Source: Macrosoma leucophasiata (taxonomy: Eukaryota > Arthropoda > Insecta > Lepidoptera > Hedylidae). Taken from it: DNA of 64,000 nucleotides. Shown in pieces: positions 11,320 through 23,091 of this stretch. The position numbers and the translations under genes are program-made. Each line of letters begins with the position of its first letter. Position 1 is the stretch's first letter. The notes under the pieces are model-generated. The model made no database searches. It worked only from the letters and a program-made list of their open reading frames with translations, and was not told where the DNA came from. The stretch covers positions 4,161,501-4,225,500 of the forward strand of contig JAWQUS010000004.1 of NCBI GenBank assembly GCA_036365455.1, in the 5' to 3' direction.

Positions 11320-11970
11320 CAAAAAAACCAAAGGTTTGATATATACTGACTATTTCTATGGGAAAATAAAACTGTGTTTTTTACTATTCCCCTTCATTTA
11401 CTTCATATTTTTTCTGCATTGATCATTAAATAAAAAGGAACCAACCGAAGATAAAAATGAACCGCTACTTCTCATCACTTATACCAAAGGACAAGTAAAG
11501 TTCACACGCAACGGACCCTCGTACCGCGTGCAGCGACACGGTTATTGGGAGTGGTTAATAAATATTCATTTTTAAAGTTTTTCCATGACCGGACTCGTAC
11601 TTGTAAACGGACAGCATTTTGCAGTCCTGAACGTCAGGTGTGTTATGTTTATAAGCACATAGTAGATTTGTTTTCTTTTGCGTGTTTATTTCGTTAAGAA
11701 TTTTTAATTTTTTTTTATTAAGCGACTAGCTGACCCGGCAAACTTCGTATTGACTCACAATTAAATAATGTGTTAAAGGTTTGATATATACTGACTATTT
11801 TTATGGGAAAATAAAACTGTATTTTTTACTATTCCCCTTCATTTTCTTCGTATTTTTTTACCTGGGCTTCCAGAAATTATTTAAAACTAAAATAAACCAA
11901 TTCGGTAGAGCCGTTCTCGAGTTTTAGCGAGACTAACGAAAAGCAATTGATTTTTTTAACGTAAAGTATA
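11320..11970 (+). mobile_element. Helitron-like repeat (family H2), one copy and a partial
   Basis: 11726-11970 starts CTAGCTGACCCGGCAAACTT and includes GCCGTTCTCGAGTTTTAGCG. A piece of its body (GGTTTGATATATACTGACTA) also stands alone at 11334-11420. The CTAG edge suggests a Helitron terminus; other copies are at 19768, 36797, 50165 and 52248. Confidence 0.6.
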
Positions 11971-12605
11971 GATCAGTAACTGATTGTAAATGAATGGAAG
12001 TACATTAAATAACATACGTTGTCATTTTTAAATGTCGTCCTCAAGAACACCTTCTGAACTCTCCTTATAAACGACTTTAATTCTACTGCTTTTCCAAAAT
12101 ACTTATCCCAAAAAAAAACATTTCGAGATACTGAAGCGGCGCGGGGACGGTGATAAATTAAGTGGACTGTATATTATTATTAGGGGTGGTTCCCAGGGAT
12201 GGATGACAAAAAGGAATTCTGGAAACGTACGCACCTACCTTGTTCTTCTATTCTTCAATCAGGACTTGGTGCATGGCGGCGGTGGCGTGGCGATCCTTTA
12301 TCCGCGTTTATTCACGTAATCACCACACATATGATTATTTATTTATCACAATAGTTTATAGGCCTTTTATTTTATTGAGATTTTATAATATTTTTACACA
12401 CACGAGGTAAAACAGCGGTTACAGCGGAATAAAAGCACGAAGCGCGAACAGCGGAGAGCAACGGCGGATGATGACAGACGGTGTCTTAATGTTCGGTGCG
12501 CACAGGAAGGTGGGAGAGGAAAAATACAGGAAATAAGATCTACCCCCAAGTATTTATAATAACGGCGGTAACAGATACAGTTATTCTTTCTTAACTGTAC
12601 GGTCG

Positions 12606-12960
12606 AGTTTTGGCGGGAACCTTGAAAGAGGCTTGTGGTACTCTTATTTTATTTCATTTTCTTAATGTATTTTTGAGTTATATTAAATAAAGTTGATGGC
12701 ATTTTGTTTGATATAGGCTTATTAAAGTGCCCGTGTATAAACACAAACACACGTCCTTTCGGGTTGCCTCCAAAACTTCATTGTAAATGTTCTGGTAAGG
12801 TAGCCGTCGCTTAACTCGATTTACTGACTACGTTGATGACTGACGGACTGATAAATTGACTGACTGACTCTGACTTTTACGCTGCTTATTGCGAATACGA
12901 AATATCGTTTTACTAGGCACTGGCAATATGCGTAATAGCGATGGCATAACATTAAAAAAA
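12606..12960 (+). repeat. Dispersed A-tailed repeat (family F), copy 1
   Basis: 355 bp from TTTTGGCGGGAACCTTGAAAG to an A-run, including an AATAAAG site and GACTGACTGACTCTGACTTT. It matches 33551-33935 in GrB intron 3. It may be a solo LTR or a retroposon; no head motif decides this. Confidence 0.7.
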
Positions 12961-13383
12961 AAACTGTACGGTCCCCGGTACCATAGACTCATAGTAAAAA
13001 CAAAATATACGGCGTAGCGCTTGCCGTAGACTCGTAGTAACAAAAAAGAAAACGGCGTAGCATTATGCTACGTGGCGTAGAACTAAGCTACGTGGCGTAG
13101 CCAATCGTTCTCCGTAAAGATTTGTATTGCCCCAGCTTTCTGTCCCAGAGGAAAACTACTTGAGCCTCAGGGGTGGTAATGTCCTTCTTTTTACCTCTTG
13201 GTTTTTAGCTATACTCTAGTAGATACATGCAGTTCTCGGTGAGGTTCTAAGACCTCAAAGACCTATGTTCTATCATTTAAACAGTACACGATAGTGCTAA
13301 ACACTACCATTTAGATAAGACAATAAGATGCCTATTATTCTGAAGTTCTGATTCTAGTACTCTACTACCAATAGAAGAGTAGA

Positions 13384-13415
13384 CCTGATACCACGTAGGC
13401 GAACGTGGTATCAGG
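13384..13415. repeat. Perfect 12-bp hairpin
   Basis: CCTGATACCACG, an 8-base loop, then CGTGGTATCAGG. The stem has no mismatch. It lies in AT-rich DNA beside degraded FA sequence; no terminator role is implied in a eukaryote. Confidence 0.8.
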
Positions 13416-13449
13416 GTTGTGTATACTAAACTGTGTATATAAAACTTTT

Positions 13450-13870
13450 TTCTTAAGTAATGGTAGTGGCAAGCAAGAATGCCTTCACATTGATGTTAAG
13501 TGATGACTGCAGCCTATAGAGATTAACACAAAGATCAAGGTCAAAATGCAGATGCGTTGCCACTCCTGAGGCCTAAGATGTTATGCCGGATGCTCTGTGC
13601 CGGAAATCACAGGGCCGTACATGACCACCTGACCGGAACACGATAGTGCTGAACACTATCATTTAGCGGCAAGTATATTAGGTAATGCGGTGGTGCCTAC
13701 GCCTGTAGGCTGGAGCGCCTTCTGCGCTTTAGGCTGGAGCGCCTTCTGCGCTCGCCGATTGCCCGGTGAAGTAGACTAGTGCCGTCTCGAGACAGGCCGC
13801 CTACACAAAGCCCGACCTAAAAAAAAAAGCCTACGTCTGTGAGCTCCGCCACTAGAGCTCTACCACCAGT
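13450..13870 (-). repeat. FA repeat carrying a retroposed insertion
   Basis: Reverse FA copy interrupted at 13707-13828. Both FA ends are present (AAGTAATGGTAGTGGCAAG and GAGCTCTACCACCAGT), so the host copy was complete. Confidence 0.85.
13707..13828 (+). mobile_element. Short A-tailed retroposon with duplicated head
   Basis: 122 bp ending in ten A, flanked by 12-bp duplications GCCTACGCCTGT (13695-13706) and GCCTACGTCTGT (13829-13840). The first 22 bases (AGGCTGGAGCGCCTTCTGCG plus CT) repeat at 13731-13752. The GC-rich body could derive from a small structured RNA, but I cannot name the source. Confidence 0.75.
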
Positions 13871-14383
13871 AAAACCTTATCAGGGACCGCTTAGTCTTCC
13901 AGTACTATTCAATAATATACGGATGTTGACAAAAAATAGAAAATCGTATAAGTCAATAGATATAATATACCCAAAAATAACTACAAAAATACGCGTTCAA
14001 CATCATGACGCAATTTACGTATAAAAATATTTGCATTACAATATACGTAACCCTTACCTCCAATCCATTACAGGACGTTTTCAAAAGATGATTTTGCGAT
14101 AGAAAGCAAACAACGATTCGTATATAAACGTTTGAAGAGATACGTTTGCCAAATTGGATAGATGGTATTGTGTATTTTTCGTTTCACGATATTGTAGACG
14201 AAATAAATTATTATGTTGGTTTTCAAATGTCGAACGCGATGAGTGGAATGAAAATATGAAATGGTAGCATGTTTTCTATAGCACCTCGTTGTATTGTAAA
14301 TTTGTAAGTTATTAAACTAGATGATATTGAAAAATGTTAGATGGTTTTTAAACATAATATTGAGAGATGATTAATATGATTAT

Positions 14384-14553
14384 GACGGCCCTGTAATTTC
14401 CGGCACAGAGGCATAACACCTTAGGCCTCAGGAGTGGTAACACATCTGCATTTTGACCTCGGTCTTTGTGTGGGTGTCTATAGGCTGCAGTCATCACTTA
14501 ACATCAATGTGATCTGCATGCTTGTTTGCCACTTCAATTACATAAAAAAAAAA
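14384..14553 (+). repeat. FA repeat, 3' half
   Basis: From GACGGCCCTGTAATTTCCGG to the CATAAAAAAA tail. Confidence 0.85.
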
Positions 14554-14631
14554 AAAAGATGAATTCTTGGGTAGTTTAAAAATAAGTCTATTGGATAAAT
14601 TAGATTTGTTTGTGTGGCCTAAAACTACACA

Positions 14632-14835
14632 ATGGCCTCCATGTCAGAAATTATTATCTTATCCTTTGCTTTTACGTTTGGATTACTGATTTATTTAACT
14701 GTACTAAATTCCAACCTATTCGGCCTAAAAAATTTGAAGCAAATTCACTGTGTCAGCGGAGAAAATTTAACTTTTCAATTCGGATTCAGAATACTAGCAC
14801 AACCATATGGTATATATATGGTATATGGTATATGG
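14632..14835 (+). other. Unassigned open frame with a membrane-like start
   Basis: ATG frame beginning MASMSEIIILSFAFTFGLLI, hydrophobic for about 25 residues, then NLFGLKNLKQIHC and a low-complexity GIYMVYGIW end. It runs into a GTAAGT that could be a splice donor at 14837, just where LINE sequence begins. I do not recognise it. It may be a first exon or chance. Confidence 0.25.
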
Positions 14836-14836
14836 T

Positions 14837-16825
14837 GTGTAAGTCGATTATAGATACCTTAGCTCCTTACTTAGCATCAATTTTTAACTTATGTATTGAT
14901 CAGGGAGTCTTTCCAGATTTATTAAAGTTTAGTAAAGTTATACCGCTATTTAAATCAGGTGACAATAAAAACCCTAATAATTATAGACCGGTATCTATTC
15001 TGCCCGTTCTCAGTAAAGTGTTCGAAAAACTGATGCTTACTCAATTGCTGCAACATTTCAATACAAATAACATCTTACACGAACAGCAATTTGGTTTTAC
15101 AAAAGGACGTTGTACAACCGATGCCGGTGTTGCTTTATTAAAACATATTTTTGAAGCTTGGGAGGATTCACAAGATGCTATAGGTATATTTTGCGACCTT
15201 TCAAAGGCGTTTGACTGCGTGGACCACAATACATTAATTGGCAAACTTGATCATTATGGACTTGAAAATAAAGCTCTTCAACTTGTTCAATCATACCTTA
15301 AGGATCGGGAACAAGTAGTTCAAGTGAATGGAGTAAAATCTCAAGGTGCAAAGACAGGAATGGGTGTCCCACAGGGCTCAATATTAGGACCATTTCTGTT
15401 TTTAGTCTACGTTAATGATTTACTTCATTTGATGCCTAATAGTATGCCCAAAACAATTTTATTTGCAGACGATACTTCAATAGTTTTTAAAATGAACAGA
15501 CGGAATCCAGATTACGATACTGTAAATAAGGTCATAGGAAAAGTACATAAATGGTTTACTGTCAATAATCTTGCACTGAATAGTAAAAAAACCAAATGTA
15601 TCCGTTTTACCCTCCCTAATGTAAAAAGTAAAGAAGGAGACATTTTTATAAACAATGACAAAATTCAATTTGTTGATGACGCTACCTTCTTGGGAATAAC
15701 GCTTGACTCGAAGTTACAATGGGGACCACATATTAGGCAGTTAGCGAAACGTCTGAGTGCCGCAGCTTATGCTGTTCGAAAAATTAGGCAATTAACTGAT
15801 ATAGACACTGCAAGACTTGTTTATTTTAGCTATTTTCACAGTGTCATGTCCTATGGTATTTTATTGTGGGGTCGAGCGGCTGACATACAATCAATTTTTG
15901 TATTACAAAAGAGGGCCATTAGAGCAATGTATAACTTACGTAGTCGTGATTCTTTGAAAGAACTATTTAAAGAAATAAATATAATGACAGTCCCTTGCCA
16001 TTACATCTATGAAAATATACTTTTCGCGAGGAAAAATCTACATCTGTTTGATAAAATCTCCGATAGGCATAGTTATAATACGAGGAATAAGAACAAGTTG
16101 TCTCTGCCAAGTTTTCGACTGACGAAAACTAATACATCTTTCCTAAAATATAGTGTAGAATTTTATAACAAGATCCCAGCCGGGATTGCTGAACTCACCG
16201 ATGGTAAATCCAAAGCATTAATTAAACGCACTCTATGTAAAAAGGCTATTGTTATTATTATTATTATTTTGTTTGTTTTTGACGTGTCATAAGAGGTGCC
16301 TGTCACCATAAACTCGAGGACTATCTCAAGGATAGAAATGTTTAGCTAAATGCTGATCTAGCTCCACAAAGGTGTTAAATGTAATAATCAAAGTGTAATG
16401 TTGATATTATATTGTTAATTTTAAGCTTGTTTAAATTATGGAAAATTGTAAAAATATGCCTAAGAGATATTTTTAAAAGAGCCGACTGAGTTTTTTCCGG
16501 CAAGTTTTTCTCAGATCATATTGGCCTTTGGAACTTTGCCGGTGAATGACAAAGAATGACTCTTTTTCTTTTCTTTTTACTCTTTGTTATCAGTTTGTAA
16601 AGGGGAAAAGAGACATTTTACTGATATACTTTTTACATTAGTTTATGACATTTAGTTTTATCTTAGTGATATTCTTGACTTTACATATATTTTTTATCTT
16701 GTTTGACATGTATATCAATTGTTATTCACTTTAATTTATTTTGTTTGTTTTTGACGTGTCATAAGAGGTGCCTGTCACCCTAAATGAATAAATGAGTTTC
16801 TGATTCTGATTCTGATTCTGATATA
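14837..16825 (+). mobile_element. 5'-truncated LINE with long reverse transcriptase frame
   Basis: The frame 14837-16292 encodes a reverse transcriptase: NNYRPVSILPVLSK, FCDLSKAFDCVDH, GVPQGSILGPFLF, and the catalytic FADDTS near 15466, then the C-terminal SYNTRNK signature. No endonuclease or ORF1 is present, so about half the element is missing. The frame ends abnormally in a repeated UTR segment. The 3' UTR ends in GATTCTGATTCTGATTCTG. The clade is Jockey/CR1-like by motif; this is not certain. Confidence 0.85.
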
Positions 16826-16844
16826 AATACTTAGCGATTTGAAA

Positions 16845-18030
16845 TATAATTAAATAGAGTTCATATCTATAGGCAAACAATGTTAAAAGGTTTTACCTAA
16901 GGGGTAAAACATATTGATAGTTGGATTGTTGCTATCAATACTAGGCACCGGTAATATATGGGCTTAGTTACAACTTATGAGCGTCAGTTTATTGGTTGCC
17001 TTCGCCCACAGTGTACTGTAGGCTTTATTTTGTTTAAGTAAATTATTACTTCACTATTTTAAATTGAAGAATAATACATAAGCCGTGTGGTACTAAAGCA
17101 CTTTACCGACTTTAGTTCTACGATAAAGTGCTGTAGTAACAATTTATAAAATTGGTTTTTGAATGAACAATATTTCGTACACTCCATCCGCGCATACACT
17201 CCATGCTTGATTTCTTTTGGCACAGTTACCTTACTTTTTTCCAGGATTCAAGCTATTTTAATTTTCATCACTATCGGATCATAGGTTTTCATAAAAGCGT
17301 AACATATAAACAAACAGACAGATATACTTTCTAATTTGGGTACTTACTGTGTAGTACGGAATGTGGTTGAGTATGTTGATAGGATTGTGATTTTAAACAT
17401 AATTAAGTAGAGTGCACCTGTGAAAGGGTATGTATATTGATAAATGGATACATCGCGTTGTCAATACAGAGCACCGGTAATATATGGGCTTAGTCATGAT
17501 TTACGAGCGTCACTTCATTAGTTGCCTGCCTATCCGCCCACAGTGTACTGTAGGCTCTACAGAACAGAATGCAGATTAACTTAGCAGACTTACTTTAGAA
17601 GCACTTTACCGTAAGACTTTAGTTCTACGGTAAAGTGCTGTAGTAACAATGAATAAGATTTGTTTTTAAATGAATAATGTTTCTTGCACGCCAGGTTGAT
17701 TTCTTTTGGCACAGTTGCCTTTCTTCTTTTGCAGGATTCAAGCAATTTTAATTTTAATTTTCATCACTATCGGATCACCGTTTTTCATAAAAGCGTAACA
17801 AATAAATTATTTACTGTATAGTACGGAATGTAGTTAAGTATATTGATAGGGTTGTGATTTTAAACATAATTAAGTAGAGTGCACCTGTGAAAGGGTATGT
17901 ATATTGATAAATGGGTACATCGCGTTGTCAATACAGAGCACCGGTAATATATGGGCTTAGTTATGATTTACGAGCGTCACTTCATTAGTTGCCTATCCGC
18001 CCACAGTGTGGTGTAGGCTTTATTATATCT
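16845..18030. repeat. Tandem array of a roughly 0.5-kb unit, about 2.4 copies
   Basis: The landmark GCACCGGTAATATATGGGCT occurs at 16945, 17471 and 17938, giving spacings of 526 and 467 bp. Complete units also contain a hairpin, AAGCACTTTACCG facing GGTAAAGTGCTGTAGTAAC (variant GATAAAGTGCT in unit 1), and TTGATTTCTTTTGGCACAGT. No coding frame. Confidence 0.85.
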
Positions 18031-18492
18031 ATAAGTAAATATATAGGCATACAATAATTTTAAAAGTTGACTATGATAATCCCAAAGTCTTTATCGAATA
18101 TTTGGCAGAATAATTTGGCAGAATTACCCTTAAAGTTGGTAGTTGCCATTAATCAAAAGAAAGAAAGAAAGAATATTTAATGTTATCGAAGCTAGGTACA
18201 TATATAATAAATTGTAACAACGAGTTTTATTAACAAAGGTTTTTTCTGCATTTTACGGCAATAGTTAAGCACTCAACACCAGATTTTTAATTAAATTATT
18301 TACCGAGTGTGATCTTGACTGTAAGCTAATTTGACTGACCGTTCACGATTTTCAAAGTTATATGAACTAGGCCAATCACGATACGGACCAATCGCTTTTT
18401 TGACAGTTTGAGACATTGACTAACGCTATTTTGACCCATTTAGAAAATTTAAACCAAGTGGATACCTAATAGGTAACATAATACTTTATTTT
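18031..18492. other. No recognisable feature
   Basis: AT-rich spacer with a short GAAAGAAAGAAAGA run at 18159; nothing else seen. Confidence 0.4.
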
Positions 18493-18690
18493 TGACGACC
18501 CGGTTGGTCCAGCGGTGTGAGATGACCGTTTGATTCCAAGGGTCGCGGGTTCAATCCCCGCACCGCTACAAATATTTGTATGGACTACAGATATTGGTTT
18601 TGGGTCTGGGTGTTGGTGCATGTGTTGTTTGTATAAAACGGCACCCACGATACAGGTTTATACCTACTGTGGGTCAGTAAATGTAAGCGT
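18493..18690 (+). repeat. tRNA-derived SINE (family D)
   Basis: Head CCCGGTTGGTCCAGCGGTGT and B box GGGTTCAATCCCCGC, body as in 1515-1720. Confidence 0.75.
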
Positions 18691-18984
18691 ATTTTGTTTT
18701 TTATGAAAACTAGACTGAGTCGCTTGTCTGAAATAACAACAAATCGTTTATTGCATTAAATGAATCACATACAAATGCATAGAGTAAATACTAGGTGGCG
18801 GTTTAAATTGTTTGTCGATATATCATTGCCAGTTTTAATCTGTATATTAATATCGACGTGGAACTATGAAGTGTGAAGTAGGTACATTTGAAAGAAAATA
18901 CTTTATGTATGTTTCACTGGTGGTAGAGATACATCTTTTCGTCCGACTCACCGCAGTGTCTTAAGAAAAAGGTTTTTGACCAAT

Positions 18985-19432
18985 ATGTGTTGGCAGTAAT
19001 AAAGTGACTATCGGATGACATATGGGACAAACGTGGTCGCTTACTATGGAAGGCTCAAGGTCACTCAGAGAGCAATGGAGAGAGCTATGCTTGGACTTTT
19101 TTTGCGAGATCGAATCAGAAATGAGGAGATCCGCATGAGAACCAAAGACCGACATAGCTCACCGAATAGCGAGACTCAAGTGGCAGTGAGCAGGGCACAT
19201 AACTCAAAGAACTTACGGCCGTTGGGGCAGAGCAGTTCTTTTCAGTGGCGACCGCGCGCCAGAAAACGAAGCGTAGGCAGACCTCCTACAAAATGGACCG
19301 ACGCCCTGGTGGAGGTCGCGGGCAATCGCTGGATGAGAACGGCCCAGGACCGTTTGTTGTGGCATTCTTTGGGGGAGGTCTTTGTTAAGCAGTGGACATC
19401 TTTTGGCTGAAATGATGATGATGACGATGAGA
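18985..19432 (+). mobile_element. RTE-type LINE, 3' fragment
   Basis: Encodes QRAMERAMLGLFLRDRIRNE, KRSVGRPPTKWTD and WHSLGEVFVKQWTSFG before a stop and an ATGATGATGATGACGATGA tail. It parallels the end of the 46.8-49.9 kb element. A mid-region frameshift scrambles about 30 codons. Confidence 0.85.
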
Positions 19433-19461
19433 GTTCCAAATGCGATGAATGCGATGCTCGA

Positions 19462-19712
19462 GGGCGTAGGCACCACCGCATTACCTAACCTATCTACCTC
19501 TAAATAGTAGAATTCAGCACTATCGTGTTCCGGTTAGACGGTAATGTATGGCCCTGTAATAACTATCACAGAGACATCACACCTTAGGTCTCGGGCAACG
19601 CATCTGCATTTTGACCTGTGGTTTTTATGTAGATGTCTATAGGCTGCAGTCATCACTTAACATCAATGTGAGCTGCATACTTGTCTGTCACCTTCCTGAC
19701 ATAAAAAAGAGA
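19462..19712 (+). repeat. FA repeat
   Basis: From GTAGGCACCACCGCATTACC to TTCCTGACATAAAAAAGA. The first 30 bp of the consensus are missing. Confidence 0.8.
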
Positions 19713-19767
19713 TTTAAGCTATATATATATAATAAAGATTTTAACTGGACAAATAATAATATATCTA

Positions 19768-20087
19768 CTAGCTGACGCGGCAAACTTCGTATTGCCTCAC
19801 AATGAAATAATGTGTCAAAGGTTTAATATATACGGACTATTTGTATAGGAAATTGTGGTTTTTACTATTTCCCTTCAGTTTAATTGTTTTAAGCTTTCAC
19901 GATTTGTATTCATATTTTTAAATTGTAAACGGGACTTAATCCCTTCAGTTTCTTCATATTTTCTTACCTTTTAAACTTTCCCTGGACTTCAAAAAACCAT
20001 TCAAAACCAAAATATGCCAAATCGGTAAAGCAGTTCTCGAGTTTTAGCGAGACTAACGAACAGCAATTGATTTTTATATATAAAGAT
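19768..20087 (+). mobile_element. Helitron-like repeat (family H2)
   Basis: Begins CTAGCTGACGCGGCAAACTT and ends near GACTAACGAACAGCAATTG. Confidence 0.65.
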
Positions 20088-20409
20088 TATTCATCCAATC
20101 ACCGGCAGAAAAGTCACTTCGAAATTTATTTATTTTTTATTTATTTATTTATAAAAAGAAACATATAGTTACAAACATAATATGATGCAAACATAAACTT
20201 ACTAGAGTTTTACCGTGCATCAGTGTCGTCGACTACATTGTAAATTGATAAGAACAAAAAGTAATTATAAAATAAAAAATAAGTTTCACTACATACTTCA
20301 ATTAACAAATTGTAACAATAATAAAGTCACTATACATACCTACATGGCTACGTATCGTACATTAAATATTTAACAACTAGGTTTTGTTAACAATGTAAGT
20401 ATACGTAAA

Positions 20410-20815
20410 CATGATATGTTCTTAGGTTTTCGCGAGCTACACTCATTGAAATAAAACTATTTTTAGGGATTTATCTCGCGTATATTAAACTAAAATGATT
20501 TTTAAAATCCGACGTTTCGGTCGCTTTTCAGCTTCCGTGGTCCCGGGTAGACTGAGGTGATATTTGTCTGACAGAAGTTTGAAAAAATTATATGTAGCTA
20601 CCTCCATCGATTTCGTAAACGCCTTGCGTAGCGTTCAGGATTAACACAATAATTACTTATGGTATCTTGAGGTCTTGCAGACTGCTGCGGCTGGGATTTA
20701 ATCTTGCTAAATATGGGATCCCATGATGTTGATGTTGAAACGTCGGGTTGATTTTAAAAATCATTTTAGTTTAATATACGCGAGATAAATCCGTAAAAAT
20801 AGTTTTATTTCAATA
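20410..20815. mobile_element. Penelope-like element remnant with inverted ends
   Basis: 20410-20737 repeats the last 330 bp of the 6.7-kb Penelope-like element, including the end of its coding region. It is followed at 20739-20813 by an inverted copy of the terminal sequence (AACGTCGGGTTGATTTTAAA). The piece is therefore bounded by inverted repeats of about 75 bp. Confidence 0.8.
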
Positions 20816-21105
20816 AGTAGACGTAAAATTAGTTCAATGGACGGAATATAAATAATTAATGATATTTTCACAATTAAATATCCAAATTCTATAAGCGCCT
20901 CCAATAATGTTAGAAACATTCGTAACTCCACGGAACCCTTGTACAGTCGTATTATTGTATGTATGTATCTTCACGCCAGGTCCTTGGTATAATTGTCCTC
21001 GATATAAATTTATGGTCGCACGCCCAGATTTCGTGTTGACTAATTGAATATTAATACGTGCATGGCGCGACAGTGTTTAAAATACTTTAGCGGTTTTATT
21101 TGACG

Positions 21106-21393
21106 TTTTTTTTTTATGTAATGTAAGTGGCAAGCAAGCATACAGTTCACATTGATGTTAAGTGATGACTGCAGCCTATAGACACCCACACAATGAACAG
21201 AGGTAAAAATGCAGATGCGTTACCACTCCTGAGGCCTAAGGTGTTATGCCTCTGTGGCGGAAATTACAGGGCCGTACATTACCACCTGACCGGAACACAA
21301 TAGTGCTGAACACTACCATTTAGCGGCAAGTATATTAGGTAATGCGGTGGTGCCTACGCCCGCGAGCTCTGTCACTGGAGCTCTACCACCAGT
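21106..21393 (-). repeat. FA repeat, full length
   Basis: Complete reverse copy from the T-rich tail to GGAGCTCTACCACCAGT. Confidence 0.85.
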
Positions 21394-21460
21394 CAAATTT
21401 ACTATTTCAACTGCTTTTATCGCACCTGTAATTTGTTAATCTATAATCTTTACAATTAAA

Positions 21461-21768
21461 CAAAATTGGAGTGTCTTTTTGTAATAAAACAAAATAACCG
21501 CTTTTTACTAAATGCATATGTATGTATACACGGTACATATAACAAAAAAACATTTTTTACAATTTTTGTCTGTCTGTCTGTCAGTCTATTTGGCGGGGCT
21601 AATCTTGGGAACGGCTAACTGATTTTGACGGGACTTTCACTGGCAGATAGCTGATGTAATAAGGAGTAACTTAGGCTACTTTCATATTAGCTGCGCCCAC
21701 GACTTCGTCCGGGTAGAGACTGAACAATCATATATTCTCACGCGGGTGAAGTCGCGGGCACAGCTAGT
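21461..21768 (+). mobile_element. Helitron-like repeat (family H1)
   Basis: Starts near AAATTGGAGTGTCT, has ATACACGGTACATATA and GACGGGACTTTCACTGGCAG, and ends with a hairpin (GCCCACGACTTCGTCC facing GAAGTCGCGGGCACAG) and CTAGT. A 3' hairpin plus CTRRT end fits a non-autonomous Helitron. Copies at 46361, 54881 and 63139. Confidence 0.7.
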
Positions 21769-22225
21769 ATATAATAAGACAGTATAAATTGAGTGTCGGT
21801 ACATTAAATATATTTCCAAAAAACTGATAGGGGGCGATTAAAGAAGCCGAACAGAAACCAAACAAAAAAGCACTAATTGATAGTGGAAATGCATGAGGGA
21901 TTAATGGGGAAATAAAATCCCCCATTATCAGTATCTCCAACAACCTAAAATATTCAAGGACAAAAAACTAATGACTGTTAACACTTAATTAACAACGAAC
22001 TTGTCAACTCCTAACAATCTATAGTAACATCGTCTAGATCAAAGAGAGGAGGGAAGCCATATTTGATTAAAAACTCAACTTCAATCTTGATAAAATAATT
22101 TTAGGTTGTAAAATGTAAAGCCAATTTAACTTTTGAAACGTCTCCTGGTCACAAGGGACCAGTGATAGATGGTGGGAAACTCATCTGTCCTTGTAGTTCA
22201 TTATAATAGGTAAGAATCCCACTTC

Positions 22226-23091
22226 AGAATCATTTCGTTCATCCAGATATGCTGCAAACCTAATATTTCCGCATATTTATTATCTAGAGCAGTGATTCCC
22301 AAAGTGGTCTATATCGACCCCTAGGGGTCTATGACAAAGTGAAAGGGGTCGGCGTTAGCGAAAAAAAAAATTGGGGGTCCATGAAATGAAAATGGGGGTC
22401 CACGATAATGGATCTCAACACATACACTGATAGTACCAATTTACTTACATCATACCAGTGATTCCCAAAGTGGTCCATCGGAGACTCGATGGGGGTCTAC
22501 GTGGGCGTGAATAAAATTTGGAAATATGGTAATGTGATATAAATGTAGCTAGGACGGGGGTCCACGGAAACCAGAAAAAAATTGAAAGGGGTCTACAAGA
22601 AAAAATAGTTTGGGAACCTCTGATCTAGAGAATATACACCACTAGGTTGCCTATAAAAAAAAAGTATTTTTTCGATTTTGAATTTTTTTTAAGAAACAAT
22701 TTTTTTTATTTGTTTTTCAATAAAATATCGTCCACTTCACGGCAATATGTGTAAAGACTGAAAAATCACGGCTGCCGTTGCGCACTTGGCCGCCCCTTCG
22801 TATCTTCGTACCGTCCCGATAACTTTTTAAATCCATGACGTTAATGTCATTGTATTATTTATATATCAAATTAACGCTTTTTTTCTTATTTTTATAATAT
22901 ACGGGAGCCAAATTAAACCCTCCGCAAATAAGAGTTGCTGGCTGTTAAAGATAAAAAAAAAATACTTGCGGCAAAATTTTGACAGGCAATAATAATAATT
23001 CGTGGATATAATATTTTTTTTTTCTTCAGATTATAAATATACACGTAAAAATTAGGTCTGCAGCATATCTGGATGAACGAAATGATTCTAA
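22226..23091. mobile_element. Element with long inverted ends, interrupted by a hAT insertion
   Basis: 22226-22263 (AGAATCATTTCGTTCATCCA onward) is nearly the reverse complement of 23052-23091. The interior is AT-rich and non-coding. A smaller hAT-type element sits inside the left end. Confidence 0.7.
22290..22622. mobile_element. hAT-type non-autonomous element with 8-bp duplication
   Basis: Begins CAGTGATTCCCAAAGTGGTC and ends TTTGGGAACCTCTG, a typical hAT terminus. Flanked on both sides by ATCTAGAG (22282-22289 and 22623-22630). A second left terminus occurs inside at 22456, so it is a composite of two copies. Confidence 0.85.

Noticed and set aside
16845..18030. CRISPR-like array of repeats.
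   Set aside because: Units are about 500 bp with diverged spacers in a eukaryotic context; a tandem duplication fits.
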